Of a stretch of 64,000 nucleotides of DNA, positions 12,162 through 23,360 are shown piece by piece. Every line of letters begins with the position of its first letter. Within the stretch, counting starts at the first letter, position 1. The stretch spans positions 81,246,412 through 81,310,411 of the forward strand of contig CM043963.1 of the NCBI GenBank assembly GCA_014529385.2, given 5' to 3'. The notes under the pieces are model-generated. The model was not told where the DNA came from and made no database searches. It was given only the letters and a program-made list of their open reading frames with translations. The DNA is from Adiantum capillus-veneris. Lineage: Eukaryota > Streptophyta > Polypodiopsida > Polypodiales > Pteridaceae. A program made the translations under genes and the position numbers.

Positions 12162-12686
12162 TATGTTTACAGAATTGCAGGTTTTCTTCACAAAACCCTT
12201 GCAAATGCTCTTTTATATGCACAGCATCAGTCAGTCATACAAAAATATCCACAAAAGATTGTTTAATGCATTTTTACCCTCAAAAGCACACTTTTCCGTG
12301 ATTTCAAATGCAATCAAGCACTTTAGCAAATAATTCAGTGATGAATAGCTCTAGATCAGAATCGGATCACTTACCTAAAGCTACTCCTACAAATCATACG
12401 GGGTTTTGCATCTATGAGTAGAAAAACACTTCACTACCACACATGGACTAGTAAACACTTTTATCACCTCACAAATCACTCGACCACTAACAACTACTCT
12501 AATCCACAGATCCTAACTAAACCTATCTAGTCGCAGACCCTCAGCAAGACACACGCTTCCTGGCTATCCACTTGATCGCGGAATATCCTCTTCCGGATCC
12601 ACTTAAGAAAAACGCTTTCTTTAGCCGAAACTAAATCAAGCAACCATCACACGAGTGTTAGTAGGAAACCTACTTAGGTCCTTGTG

Positions 12687-12704
12687 TCCCCGGCAGCGGC
12701 GCCA
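12687..12704 (-). other. Element B primer-binding site (tRNA-Asp type)
   Basis: On the minus strand this is TGGCGCCGCTGCCGGGGA, one base after the 5' LTR. It is the usual tRNA-Asp-complementary primer site of many plant gypsy elements. Confidence 0.9.
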
Positions 12705-12705
12705 A

Positions 12706-13663
12706 TGTTGGACGGGAAGCTACTCACACACCCATGAAGTGCATGCAAACACTACCTAGATCAACATAATGTCAATCGAGGACACAGATGACACAATAGG
12801 CACACGGAGGAAATCTCTTTAGCTTGTCAGGCTGAGATCATCCTACACATACAACACTCTAGAAGGCCAACTAAACCACAATCAAGGACCTCACTGCTCT
12901 CAACTACACCACCTAACCACATACACACATACGAAAGGTAACTCACCTAATCATGCCAGATTCCTACGCAAATTAAGGAACACCATCCCCTCACTAGGAT
13001 ACACTTGTCCCTAAGCTTCTACACTCAAAATCCTCACTATAAACCCATCTGCGGAAAATGCGTAGGATGACAGAGCTGAAATTCGAAAGTGCCCGAAACT
13101 GAAATTTATGAGTACCTATGCGTAGCTTATGTCGCCACGATTCTATAGACTACTAGCACGCAGAAAACAGACATCATTTGATACACTTACGCCCACAAGT
13201 AGCTCGTAGATGCGTCGGCGTGTGCGCTTCGTCTCGTGTGGAATACTTGGTGTCGTCGCGTAGCTCTCCTCGAGCCTACAACAATGGTGCAGTCGGATCT
13301 CCAATGTGTTGAGCGAGCCGGGCGTAGCAGGACGATGAAGCTCACACTCACTCTCTTTCTCTCTCACACACAATAGACGGCAGCGCTAAGTTTTGATTAT
13401 GATTCAAGTCTTTTTTACAAAATGACCTAGGTACCTTATATACTAAGGCTACCTTAGGTTTAACCAAAAATGGGGTTGAAAGGGTCAAATGGCTTTGTAT
13501 TTACAATCTGGAAGTGCCATTGCACCCCGGCTTCTGAAACTAGAATAACTACTCATTACAAATGACTTTTATAGCCATAATCCGCAGCATTTCATAACTC
13601 GCAAAAGATAAGACTTTGGTACGAAACTTGAGTTATGTTGTGTTGTTGACCCAGCGGTCAACA
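12706..13663 (-). repeat. Element B 5' LTR
   Basis: 958 bp, TGTTGGACG to GGTCAACA in plus-strand reading. In element sense it starts TGTTGACC and ends CCAACA beside the primer site. A TATATAA box lies at 13436-13442 (minus). Partial copies of the leader motif occur inside it: GCGTAGGATG at 13060-13069 and a weaker dyad at 13113-13133. Confidence 0.92.
13436..13442 (-). promoter_or_regulatory. Element B LTR TATA box
   Basis: TATATAA on the minus strand, about 225 nt into the LTR in the direction of transcription. The context AGTATATAAGGTACC resembles the CCTAGGTATATAATAC context in the C LTR. Confidence 0.65.
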
Positions 13664-13668
13664 GTAAC

Positions 13669-14182
13669 TTGTGAAAGCAATTGTATCCCCTGTCATCCCA
13701 TGACCTCCTCCAGGATCATATGGGTAACTCAAAAACTTATATTGTACTAAGCATTGAGATTCTCCGCATCTTTTAATTCCTCTCGTATCAAAAGGAATTG
13801 CTATATACATCTGTCTCCAAAGCATCTGTAACAAATCTCCATTATGCGCAAAATCATTATGACGAGACATAAGTTCCTCATCCTCCTCTTCAAAAAACAC
13901 TTCTAGGATTCTTGTAATATACTTGAAAGATTTTTGAAACTGCACTTCAACCTTCTCACCAACCTGTAAATCCATATGTACCTCTTTCGCATAGAAGTCT
14001 GAATCTGCATCTTTATTCTCAAAAGAATCCTCTAGATAGCCTTTCTCAACATCGAGAGAAACCTCATAAATATGCATGGTAAACCTCTCATCAATTCTCT
14101 CACCTTTTACCAAATACCTCTCCAGCTTCACATCATAAAACTTTGCATACCTCTCAAATATGGTGTCTAATTCCCTTTCCAA
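13669..14182 (-). pseudogene. Element A coding region, C-terminal part, cut by element B
   Basis: About 171 codons from ATG 14182, in a different frame from the upstream A segment. The frame runs into B, whose LTR supplies the stop. The protein is acidic (clusters such as EVFFEEEDEE) and ends with a Gly-rich segment (YDPGGGHGMTGDTIAF) just before the junction. Only 48 bp of A beyond its GTAAC duplication remain on the far side of B (4136-4183), so little coding sequence is missing. I do not recognise the family. Confidence 0.6.
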
Positions 14183-14322
14183 ATCATCCTGGTAGGTATG
14201 CTCCCGGTCACTTGTAACCGACTGCTCAAAACCTCCTTGGAGTTAGTCTCTGACACAATATCTTCACCCCTTCTTCCTTTTTGACCCATCCCTAAATTAT
14301 CTTCAACTGAATCATGTCTCCA

Positions 14323-16029
14323 CTAATCTAGGGAGAACCCTTCTTCATTACATGACTCTGGTGTCAGCATAGAGCTAGCATCCTCTTCTTGCTTCAAGGC
14401 ATCACCATGTATACCCTTCCTATCCATAGCAGATAGATCCTCAGAAACCTGCTTGCAATTTATACCCTGTGACACAAGACCTAAATCCCTTTTATGCCTC
14501 AGATATTGTTTGCATACCTGCAGGCAACCGAAATTCTTAAAACCATGTATAGTAGGCATTTTATGGCAAGCATCTTTATTTGCATCTTCACACAGATTAG
14601 AAATATCACCCCAATAACGAACCATATCCGAAGAGGTTTCTTGCTCTTCTACTCTATCCTCTGATGTCACTTCAACCTGTATAGCATTCCCAAACATTTC
14701 TCTATCTTTGATTTGTGAATCTTGAAGATTCATAGCTTCATCCGCAAAACCCCAATCCTCATGCAGAGAATCTGCATCTGTCATTCCTTCAAACACGACT
14801 TCAAAAAAGTCGTCATCACGAATAAGCAATCCAAAATCAGCTGTTGAAGACTCCAAACTTTGCATAACGCCTTCCTCTACCATGGAATTGTGAAATCTTG
14901 CTACATCTAGCTCTAAATAAGGCACAATTTCATGAGTCATCTGCATCACATCTACTACCCCATATATATAAGACATACATATTACTATGTCAATGCACTC
15001 CTCTTCTTCCACCTCGTCTAGTTGAGGTACTTCACAATCTGCAATGCTACTAGTAGAGCTATACTCACAAAGGAAGAGATTTTCAGTCACCCCCTCTAAA
15101 TTAGCACTTTCGCAACTAGGCATATCCATTTGGGTAGTACCACATGCATCAAACTCTCATAGGAAAGCATTGATAATGACTTCTTCATCCTGGTATATGT
15201 CTTCAGCATAGGCATCCGGCTCTTCTAAACTTGGTAAAAGTTCCTGGATCTGCTCAAAAGTAGATTGTAGCACATCACTAATATAGCCCTCTTCCACCTG
15301 TTTTCCCTTCACATCCTCTGTCAAAACCATAGCATCCTCATCCTTGTATATACACTCATGTGCATCTTCAAACGGAGTGTCCAAATCATCTATCATAGCC
15401 GACGAGTTTGCATCATCCTATAAGTCACTTTGAGTCGTTTCAAGCGCTTGGATAGCATCATGAGAGTCATTATCTTGAGATACGAAGGTTACAAGACCCA
15501 AACGTGCGTAAATAGCTTCCACTATGTTTGCTTCATCTACATACAATAAATTTGCATCTTGCAAAAGATATGCATCTATTACTGCTTCTAAATTATCGTG
15601 TATGGATGTGTTGACACTTGCATGGCTTACAGGAGACACCAACTCTAGCTGGTCACATCCAGTTCCACTCTGCTCCATCTCTTGGTCTTGATGTTCCTAG
15701 CATTCTTGTGTTATAGCTATAGAAAACTCACCCCAGTTGCTTGTATATACACTTGCATAGTCTTGAACTTGGTGCTTGAAATCATCACTCACAAGTTCAA
15801 CAAATGCTGCAATCATCCGAGATTCTGGAATTGCTTGAATCCTCATCTCTGTCACATAGCACTCAAGATATCCTTCTGGATCATAGCCTTCGAATATATT
15901 AAGCTCATTATATATGGATTGCCTAGCGTTTTCAATCGCTTTTTGAATCCGGTCTTCTTCTTCAAACCATTTGCTTCTGTCTGCAAGCTCTTTCATTTCA
16001 GTATATAGCTGCTCCACTTTGCTAGCCAT
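14323..16029 (-). pseudogene. Element A main ORF: acidic protein, possibly gag-derived
   Basis: One reading frame of about 569 codons from ATG 16029, 26 nt past the primer site, ending at the stop at 14323. In-frame stops lie at 15697, 15418 and 15157 (lowest coordinate of each). The N-terminal 110 residues look helical and gag-like (EQLYTEMKELADRSKWFEEEDR; EGYLECYVTEMRIQAIPESRMI). The rest is strongly acidic. No zinc knuckle, protease or polymerase motif is visible. The position directly after the primer site is where gag normally starts, so I infer a diverged gag. The function is unknown. Confidence 0.6.
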
Positions 16030-16054
16030 CTTTATGTACTCTCACCCCGGCTTG

Positions 16055-16072
16055 TTCGCGTCGGGTTCACCA
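16055..16072 (-). other. Element A primer-binding site (isoacceptor not assigned)
   Basis: On the minus strand TGGTGAACCCGACGCGAA begins 6 nt after the 5' LTR. It starts with TGG, complementary to a tRNA CCA end, and contains AACCCGA as expected for a T-arm complement. I cannot name the tRNA with confidence. Confidence 0.65.
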
Positions 16073-16078
16073 AAAATA

Positions 16079-16884
16079 TGTCGAGAAATTTGCGGTCTTG
16101 TCGAGAAAGCACCGGGCTTATGGCTATGAGAGTTTGTGAGAGAACTCCAAAAAACTATATGAAGGAGTTAAACCATAGATGCCATGAAGACTAGGGTTTC
16201 GAAAGAAGTACAATTAAAGAAGCTCCACTCTTTCTCTCTTGCACTCACACACACAAAGAAAGAACACAAAAGAGAATGTCAGAACAACACAAAGATGAAA
16301 ACATCAAGGCTATGGTCATATCGTATCATGGGTAATATGAAAGGGTTAATAGATGAGTTAATGGCATTAAATCTTGGCCGACCGAATATGCCTAGTGCTT
16401 ACCATAATATATATATTTTGTCTAGTGAATGGAATTAATTGTGTGTATAAAGCCTCTTGGTTCATAGCAAGATAACTACGCTTACATCAAAAGAAAAGTT
16501 ATAGTCTATCAGAGATAGTATGATCAGATCCGGTGATAGAAGTATTTCATTGAGCCTTTCTCGGCCAAAGAGAAACACTATACGTTGTTGAAAGTGTATT
16601 TTGCGGCTAATCCATACGTTAATTCTAATAGATCGTACAGAGTGAAAGCGATAGAAATTATCATCATGTGGATTATTCATCTACGATAACTCTAGTATGC
16701 AAAAAATGTAGATATGAGAGAAGTGAAGAGATGAGAAGTTTCCCTCCCAAGCCCTATTCTTGCCCGTACGCAATAAGGATACTGCGGGGAGAGATGTACT
16801 TGTAGCAAAGAGAACCTAGAATTTGTAGAGAGGATGAATTACTAAGAATGAGAGAGATAGGTTTGGTTCAGGAGATGAGATTAG

Positions 16885-16948
<64 letters not shown>

Positions 16949-18109
16949 GATTAGAGATGAAAAAGAAAACAACAAGAACTCAAGAAAACATCAATGTAGA
17001 ACACATCTTACTTGAAAAACCCTTCGGCACCATTATTGATGGAGAGAGAAGAAGAGTGGATAATTCCACTTTGATTGATACACCAAGTGCAATACCTTCT
17101 TTGATTAGAGTTGATCTTCCAAGGTTAGCTTGTTGCAAGAATGGCTAGTCTTCTTCTAGGAGAAAGTGTAGGCCTAGGCTTATGTTAATGACTAAGTACA
17201 ATTTGGCATTACTACTCCCTCCCTCATGAATTCCTCTCATCAATAGATTGAATGCTTGAGTTATTTTCAAGGAAGAAGTTGTCCCCTTTTATAGGTGAAT
17301 GGAACCCCCAAGGGTTTACACAAGAAAAGAAGAGCCAGTGTGAACAGAAATTGGAAAAGTTGGAAATGAGCTGTCCCTGCATGATGTGGGCAGACTGGGG
17401 TCCAGTATTTTGATCATATCTCCTCAACCGTGGCTCTAAATAAAAAAGTAAAAATATGGGCAGAAAATTCAGCTCATTAGTTACGATTTTCATTTTTAAA
17501 TTGTTTTCCAATTCGGATTGGAACCTTGTGTAAAAAAATCATCAAAATAGGGTCCATTTCTGGCAGCAAAAGTCTTCCTGTGGTCCCCTTAGCCTAGACT
17601 TTCATTTGATTCCAAAGGACACCTCATGCCATATGAAAGCATGACATTGCTCCTTGACAAATTTTTGTAATCATGCTTGCAATAATGAATGAAAATAAGT
17701 GTATCTTTGAAATCATGCCACCTAGTGTCCCGCTAGGATTTGATTCCCTCCTAGTAGCTATTTTAAAAGAAATATAAGAAAAATACATAGAATATATATA
17801 TATTGAAGTTTACCCTAGATATAGGATCTAGCTAGGGTGTGAGATGATAATGTGATAGTAGAAATAAAGAGTCAATGCTTTTTGCCCCAAGTTAAAGAGG
17901 CGGAGCTATTCACGCTTTTCCCATAGTATTTTCTGATGGTAAAGTAAGAATAGGTTACCCTTGAGAAAAATACTAGGATGAGATAGAAGGCCTATTATTA
18001 TACTTAAATATGCATATGTACATTATAGAAAATATAACTATGTATCTTAAAAGTAACAAGATAACTCTTGTAGCATGCGTTCCCACTATGTACGTGTCAC
18101 AGCACGACA
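16079..18109 (-). repeat. Element A 5' LTR (right copy)
   Basis: Matches 2115-4135 from TGTCGAGAAATTTGCGG to CACAGCACGACA. It carries an expanded (AT)n run that the other LTR lacks. Confidence 0.93.
16888..16945. repeat. (AT)n microsatellite in element A LTR
   Basis: About 58 bp of pure AT, against about 16 bp at the same place in the other LTR (2948-2962). The two LTRs are identical at insertion, so the tract changed length afterwards. Confidence 0.9.
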
Positions 18110-18289
18110 ACGTATGATGTCTCCAGCATGATTTTACACCCAAATGTCATATTTTTCCATATGCATTGTATCCTTAGGCCCTCAATAGCTTATATTTCAA
18201 TTTTTAAGTCATTTGGATAGTTAAAAGCTTAATTTTGGCTTTCAGTACTGAAAAAGACGCTAACTTATGAAATTGGAGTTATAGGATCC
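18110..18289 (+). other. Leader of element G, last part
   Basis: Begins with the ACGT duplicated by A (18110-18113) and the right part of palindrome G-5 (ATGATGTC, 18114-18121). It then runs non-coding to the ATG at 18290. The text after the palindrome (CTCCAGCATGATTTT) resembles that after G-1. Confidence 0.8.
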
Positions 18290-19744
18290 ATGGATTCGGG
18301 GAAGTCATCAGCAAAGAGAAAGAGACCGACACTCAAGGAAGCAATAGCAGAAGCCGAGCCATTTTCTATTCTCCCAGAGACTCTCAAGCCCACAAAGACT
18401 TGGATAGAAGAAGCGATGTTAGAAGAACAGGGGATAAAGATATACCAAGGTACTTTCAGAGACCCACGGGGAAAAACAGTGGATATCCCAATGATTCCCC
18501 AAGGACAGGTGGACTACAGCAGAATGAAGGACATAAGCAGATACCTGAAAAGGGCAAATATCCGCAATTGTTTTACTTCCAGACCATCAAGAGTAGACGC
18601 TCAAAGAGTGTATGAGTTGGTAACCACCATAAAGAAAGATGGAATGGCTACACTCACAGCCTGGGACGGGGAAAAAGTTGAAGTGATTATCACTCCTCAG
18701 TTCATTGCAGATGCTCCAAAGCTGCACAACAAAGGAAGATCAGTCACAGAAAGACGAGAAGCTATAGAAGTGTATGGGCCAAAGAAAAACAATGTCACCT
18801 ATGAAGACATGGAAGATCCGAGAGCGGCAAAGCTTTGCCGGCTCTACAACCAATTCTTACACATATGCAGCAAAAGGCCACAAAAGTATACCACACCACC
18901 ACATGCCATTGCCACAACCATCACTTGGGAAATAAAGAGCAACATCCCGAAGGAAGTAAATTATGCTCAGCACATTCATGAGCAAGTAATTGCTTTGCAG
19001 AACGAGAAGCCAAAGTACATTGGGGGAGCCAAAGTGTTGACTAAGATAGCTTATGAAGCTATCGGAGCAAGGGACCAATGGCCAAAGGTTCCCTCGCAAA
19101 ACCAATGGTTAAAAGAGATAGATGAAGATGAAGACCAGCCAGAGGTCACCAAGAGAGTGTCAACAAGGGCAAGGCGGAAGCTAGAGATTGTTTCCGAGCC
19201 AGAAGAAGAAGCACACGAGCCCCTCAAGAAGAATACCAAGAAGAAACCCGCTCCCAAGAAAACTAAGAGCCAGAAAGCCGCCAGAATGGAGAGGCTGATT
19301 GAACATTTTAGAGCCGAGTGAGCTTTAAAAGGAGATTTTGAGGAAAAGTGGATACCAGACCCAACTAAAGTCAAATCCAGCTCAACCAAACCCCATATTG
19401 ATCAGTACGATCAATATATCAAGGCTTATGAAGAATCAGAAGCTATATTGGAGCAACAACTAGTAGAGCCATACACCGAAGCAGAAGTTCAACACATTAA
19501 AGCTGAATTAAAAGGAGGTGACAAGGTTAAGAGCAAGGTAGAAGAGTCTAGTCCTGAAGGAGAGGAAAAGATAGTGGAGGAAATGACTACTGAAGTGGAG
19601 GTGGATGTGCCAGAAAAGCCTGAAATACAGCAAGAGGAGAAGGCAATGGATCCAATTCAAATGAAGAAAGAGCAAACTGATGTTCTAATCGACACAAGAT
19701 ATACTCAAGAAGAGGCCCCAAAGTTGTGTATGGCATTACCTTAA
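18290..19744 (+). pseudogene. Element G protein, N-terminal part (unknown family)
   Basis: One frame of 484 codons from ATG 18290, with TGA at 19319-19321 (compatible with CGA to TGA) and TAA at 19742-19744. The protein starts basic (SSAKRKRP). A globular region of about 270 residues follows (motifs IYQGTFRDPRGK, YELVTTIKKDG, HAIATTITWEIKSNIPKE, YIGGAKVLTKIAYEAIGA). Next come a Lys-rich basic stretch (KKNTKKKPAPKKTKSQK) and an acidic tail. No zinc knuckle, protease or polymerase motif is seen. It occupies the position of gag in the element. The layout of globular domain, basic stretch and coiled coil resembles the 3' ORF of element F. I do not recognise a named family. Confidence 0.7.
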
Positions 19745-20499
19745 CACAGGAGGAACAGAGAGGAAAGGAGAGGAGGACCAAGAATCGATTCGATAGAGAG
19801 CGGAGGTTGGTACCTGAGAAGGCAGAGGATGAGCTCAAAGATGAGGATGAAAGAGATATCCAGAAAGTGCATCAACTGTTGCAGCAGATCAAAGCCCGAT
19901 CAAAGACAATGAGGGACAGCAAAGAAGAAGCGGAAAAGAGAGAAGAGGAGATGGAAACAAAATATGAGAGTGCACTAGAAGAATCAGAGTACCTCAAGGC
20001 ATCTCTCCTGGAAGCAGAAAATGAAAGAGATGGACTAATCCTCCAACTTGCTGATGCTTCGAGAGAGGTGGCCAGTGCACAAGAAGCCAAAGAAAGAATT
20101 AATGAGGAATTGGAAGCTACAAAGGACGAGCTCATTGAGCTACAAGAAAGGATGGAGTTGCAAGATAGAACAATCCTAAGGATTAGATCCGCACCAAGAG
20201 CTAGCAAAGCAAGAGTAGAGCCAGACCAAGCAATAATCCCTGGTCTGGAAGATCAAATCCGGAGCTTGCAAAGAGAATTGCGCCTAGAGAAAGTGCAGAG
20301 ATTGCACATTGTAGAGGGCTCATTGGCTGCAGAAGAACAACTGACATCAGAAACCCAAGCACTGAGAGCGGAGAATGAGGCCCTCCAAAAGCAGCTCCAA
20401 GATCTGCAAGACAAAGTGATAAAATATACAAAGGATCAGCAAAGAAACAGGCGGGGCAGCCGTGGAGCTTCCAGAGACTGGGGAAGCCACAACCAGTGA
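19726..20499 (+). pseudogene. Element G protein, coiled-coil part
   Basis: Continues the G protein in the +1-shifted frame after the stop at 19742. It is rich in Glu, Lys, Arg and Leu with heptad spacing through most of its length (YLKASLLEAENERDGLILQL; LQRELRLEKVQRLHIVEG; LRAENEALQKQLQDLQDKV). The frame is lost again near 20450, where the adjoining frame carries on with similar composition. A long coiled coil suggests a self-assembling structural protein, which would suit a gag-like role; that is inference. Confidence 0.7.
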
Positions 20500-20500
20500 A

Positions 20501-21432
20501 GATCCAACCCCTGCACAAGACGAGACCGCAACGTCAAGACTTACCGAGGATGAAGACAAAAGATTGCACGAGCAGATACAGAAGGCAACAGAGGAGAGTG
20601 CAACGGCGGCCATGGAGTGAGAAAGAAGACTCCTGTTCTCCATTGGACTTCAAGGGGTGGATACTAAGGTGCTGCAAGAACAGTGGATGCAACCTACATT
20701 GCCCCTTCCTCTACTAAAGTTTGAAGTGTTGAAGACAAAGAAAAGGATAGAAGAAGAGCAGTATGTCACGCTATACGAAGGCGAAATCACAAAAGAGGAG
20801 GAATCAAAGAAGATAGTAGACTCCCAACCGAGATGGAGGAAAGGGTGGTTGACAAAGTATCCAACCTACCTAATCTATTTGGTGGAGGCACCCAAGGAAG
20901 TTAGAGAAGATGCAAAATTATGTCCAGTGCCACGAGTCAGGAGTTGGCAAGAACATGACAGAATCACAGCAAAGAAGCCGAATTGGCTTTATTACCCCAG
21001 GATGCCAGGACCGAAGGTGGGAGAGAGAATAAGTAAGGCCTACATGGTGAAAACCCTAACGGGCACCATTAAGCTCTTTACTAGCTCTCCTGACCTTTCG
21101 TGTCAAATGCTCAAAAATATTTGCAGAACATTATTGGCTTGCATTGAAGTGTTCGCACCGGATAAATCTACCAGCTCAACATTTTTGTCAACGGCAGACA
21201 CAGTCTCACAGATATGATGTATGATCTAGCCTTGCAGCCATCTCCAAAAGTATTACATCTCTTTTATCAGAGAATCATGTTTGTGCCGCGTTTCCACATG
21301 CAGGCCTTTGAGGAGGCATTCTATACTGGTTTCTTTTCTCATAAAAGTAACATATTTGGCCCTACACTGACCATTGGAAACCTGAGATACGAGTCACATC
21401 TTCAGATGCTGAAATCGACGGGACTCCACTAA
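20501..21432 (+). pseudogene. Element G protein, C-terminal part
   Basis: The frame opened at about 20450 continues through a TGA at about 20618-20620 into a 186-codon segment (20657-21217), then shifts once more into 21214-21432. Motifs are PRWRKGWLTKYPTYLIYLVEAPKE, TLTGTIKLFTSSPDL and CRTLLACIEVFAPDKS. The composition is globular with no recognised domain. It ends 40 nt before the purine tract of the 3' LTR, so it is the last coding sequence of G; no polymerase follows. Confidence 0.6.
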
Positions 21433-21471
21433 AGACAAAGCAAGGATGTCATGTTAGGGACGACATGAACA

Positions 21472-21484
21472 CGGAGGGGAGGAG
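21472..21484 (+). other. Element G polypurine tract
   Basis: CGGAGGGGAGGAG directly before TGTTGAGC. The same arrangement (purine tract ending GGGGAG, then TGTT) is seen at the C 3' LTR. Confidence 0.85.
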
Positions 21485-21770
21485 TGTTGAGCAGAGAACT
21501 ACACCTATACATTTTTTTCTCACACTCATATTTTTGTAAACACTTATTGTAATAAATGTCTTTCTGACATTTCATTTTTTGATGGAGCCAATTCATTGTA
21601 ATTACCGGGACTCAATTGAGTTTCCAGCTTGTAGTTTCACCTACTTATGTAATTAGATTAGAGATGTGTTCACACCTCCAAGGCTAAGGTATAAGAGCCA
21701 ATTATTGTAAACCTAAGGACAATTTTTTGAATCATTTATCAAGATAAGTTTTGAAGCTCCGTGACTGTGT

Positions 21771-21773
<3 letters not shown>

Positions 21774-21842
<69 letters not shown>
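21774..21842. repeat. (GA)n microsatellite in G LTR
   Basis: About 69 bp of GA repeats with a single A interruption, roughly 80 nt downstream of the TATAAG, so probably in the transcribed part of the LTR. Confidence 0.95.
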
Positions 21843-22114
21843 TTCTATCCTCTTGCTATGCGAGCAACGGTGCCACCATTGGAGAAGTGACACCGCCATT
21901 GTGTTAGCAACGACGAGAGCTACACACCGATACCAAGTGTGCGCGCATTTGGCTTCTACGCGAGGTGAGCTCCCACGAGCTTCTATGTGATTTTTCTCCC
22001 TACATTTGTGTCGGAATTGAGTGTCCCATATATCTATGGAATCGCAGCGGAGTAGAGCTACACATTAGTATCATCGGAGTCGAAATTCAGTCACATGAAT
22101 TTTACGGCCTGTCT

Positions 22115-22124
22115 TCATACGCGT
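22115..22124. repeat. Partial leader motif inside the G LTR
   Basis: TCATACGCGT matches 10 consecutive nt of the G leader palindrome, including its ACGCGT centre. The right arm is diverged (TTACCGCGC follows). The other two palindrome-bearing elements also have their own motif in the LTR. Confidence 0.65.
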
Positions 22125-22351
22125 TTACCGCGCAAAATGGTTACAGGTTGAGATTATATTGTAGATTCATAGGGTATTGTCCTTACCTAGTGTAGAGACT
22201 CCCCTTTGAGTTTGAGGCTGATTTGATGACTTTAGATCATGTTTAGGATAGCATTTGTTTGTGGTACGGATTTCACTCATTTGCGTATTTGAGAACTTAG
22301 GGATTTTCTTGGTAGTGATTGTCATTAGAAGGTGGAGTACATGATTTGACA

Positions 22352-22770
22352 TGTCATTATAATCAATATCTAATTCTCCTAAATGATTTTCTCATGTTAA
22401 ACTGATCATTTAATATGGGGAAGTGCCAAGGGAGAAAAAGCTAGATTATTGGTTAAGCTAGTAGATCGGCCATAGTAGGGATCCAAAGGAGGTAAAATAG
22501 GGATCCAAAGGGGGGGGCATCTACAAAATATCCATGTGCAACAATGGGCTAAAAAGACCCTAAGGTTCACCCCATTAAGACTTCCAAAATACTAAGGTTC
22601 CAAAATTCAAAGGTTGTGTCCAAAGGTCAACCTTAAGGGAATTGGATGCTTTGTGTGTGACCAAAAAAGTCTTTGTACATCCCTACATGGGAGGGGGCGA
22701 GCCTTCCTTCTAGGGGATGAGAGAGAAAGCCATACACACACACATAGGCTCCCTTTACACAAAGCGAATG
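22352..22770 (+). repeat. Element D 5' LTR, first part
   Basis: Matches 50583-51000 (TGTCATTATAATCAATATC to CACAAAGCGAATG). C is inserted at its end; GAATG at 22766-22770 is the target duplication. Confidence 0.93.
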
Positions 22771-23003
22771 TGTTTGGAGGTGATAACAACATACAAGTGC
22801 CCACCTAGCCAAAGCGCCCATTGGGACAGTCGACCAAAGTTTTGATGTGGTCACATTATTTTTCCGATGTTTAATACATCAAACCATGTAAAAGCCTAAT
22901 GTCAATCGTCTATGTCAAGTCTGAGTCAAAGATGTAATTTTTCCAGTGATGTATGTAAAGGTCCATGAGAAGTTGGCCGCCGGCCACTTTAGAAAGCCCT
23001 AGG

Positions 23004-23010
23004 TATATAA
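23004..23010 (+). promoter_or_regulatory. Element C LTR TATA box
   Basis: TATATAA in the context CCTAGGTATATAATACAC, 233 nt into the LTR. The same sequence is at the equivalent place in the 3' LTR (near 33650). Transcription would start shortly downstream, putting the palindrome at 23361 in the RNA. Confidence 0.7.
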
Positions 23011-23360
23011 TACACTAAGGTTAGTGGGAAAGGAGATCATTTTTTTGAAGATAAGGGACTACTGCGTTACGTACAGAGAGCTACCTCTTTGCTCCAACTT
23101 GTAATCATCGCTTCTATGGCTACGGTAATCCAAATTCAGTTTTGTTTCTTGCATTGTGTTCCTCTTACTCTGCTCTTTCATTCAAGTGTAAGCATTCAAG
23201 ATTCGGTGAAGGTTTCAGACGCATCTGTTTAGGCCTTAAATCGCTGTTTTGAGTGTTTATATGCGTCTTTTATGTTGTTTTGACCCTAGGAGAGGCTTTA
23301 GGGACCTAAAAACGACCCTTTAGGATCTTCCGTTTACTGTTTTTGCGTATTGTGGGACGA

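Larger units (their letters stand above)
10293..12686 (-). other. Leader of element B with palindrome array
   Basis: 2.4 kb between the primer site and the first gag codon, with no long ORF. It carries seven spaced copies of a palindrome built from the arm GACATCCTACG. The copies are embedded in related sequence: flanks repeat phrases such as GTGGTATGCTCA and AGACTCCCCTTGAGTCC, so the array arose by duplication of a longer unit. No other structure is recognised. Confidence 0.8.
4189..13663 (-). mobile_element. Element B: non-autonomous gypsy-like element (gag-protease only)
   Basis: B is bounded by TGTTGGACG at 4189 and GGTCAACA at 13663, with a 5-bp duplication GTAAC on both sides (4184-4188, 13664-13668). 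It sits inside the coding region of A. On the minus strand the order is 5' LTR (12706-13663), tRNA-Asp primer site, a 2.4-kb leader with palindromes, one degraded reading frame (10292 down to 5400), 3' UTR, and a 110-bp remnant of the 3' LTR. No reverse transcriptase, RNase H or integrase can be found between protease and 3' end. Element C has the same plan and related proteins. Confidence 0.92.
2115..18109 (-). mobile_element. Element A: large-LTR non-autonomous retrotransposon
   Basis: Two LTRs of about 2.02 and 2.03 kb (2115-4135 and 16079-18109) begin TGTC and end GACA and are flanked by a 4-bp duplication ACGT (2111-2114, 18110-18113). The primer site (16055-16072) and purine tract (4136-4150) place it on the minus strand. 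Without the nested element B the internal region is only about 2.5 kb, so LTRs make up most of the element. It encodes an acidic protein of unknown function and no visible protease, reverse transcriptase or integrase. It fits the class of large retrotransposon derivatives that are moved by enzymes from other elements. Confidence 0.9.
21485..22351 (+). repeat. Element G 3' LTR, first part (split by element D)
   Basis: Starts TGTTGAGC after the purine tract. It has a TATAAG at 21690-21695, a (GA)n tract, and a partial copy of the G leader palindrome at 22115-22124. D interrupts it at 22352 with TSD TGACA (22347-22351). The remainder is at 52168-52285, giving about 985 bp, close to the LTR lengths of B (958) and C (937). 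Confidence 0.75.

Noticed and set aside
12085-12333. Open frame of 82 codons in the B leader on the plus strand
   Set aside because: It is antisense to element B and contains one of the palindromes; no counterpart in C.
22614-22854. Short frames on both strands in the D LTR
   Set aside because: Both LTRs contain them with differing lesions; no conserved coding signal.
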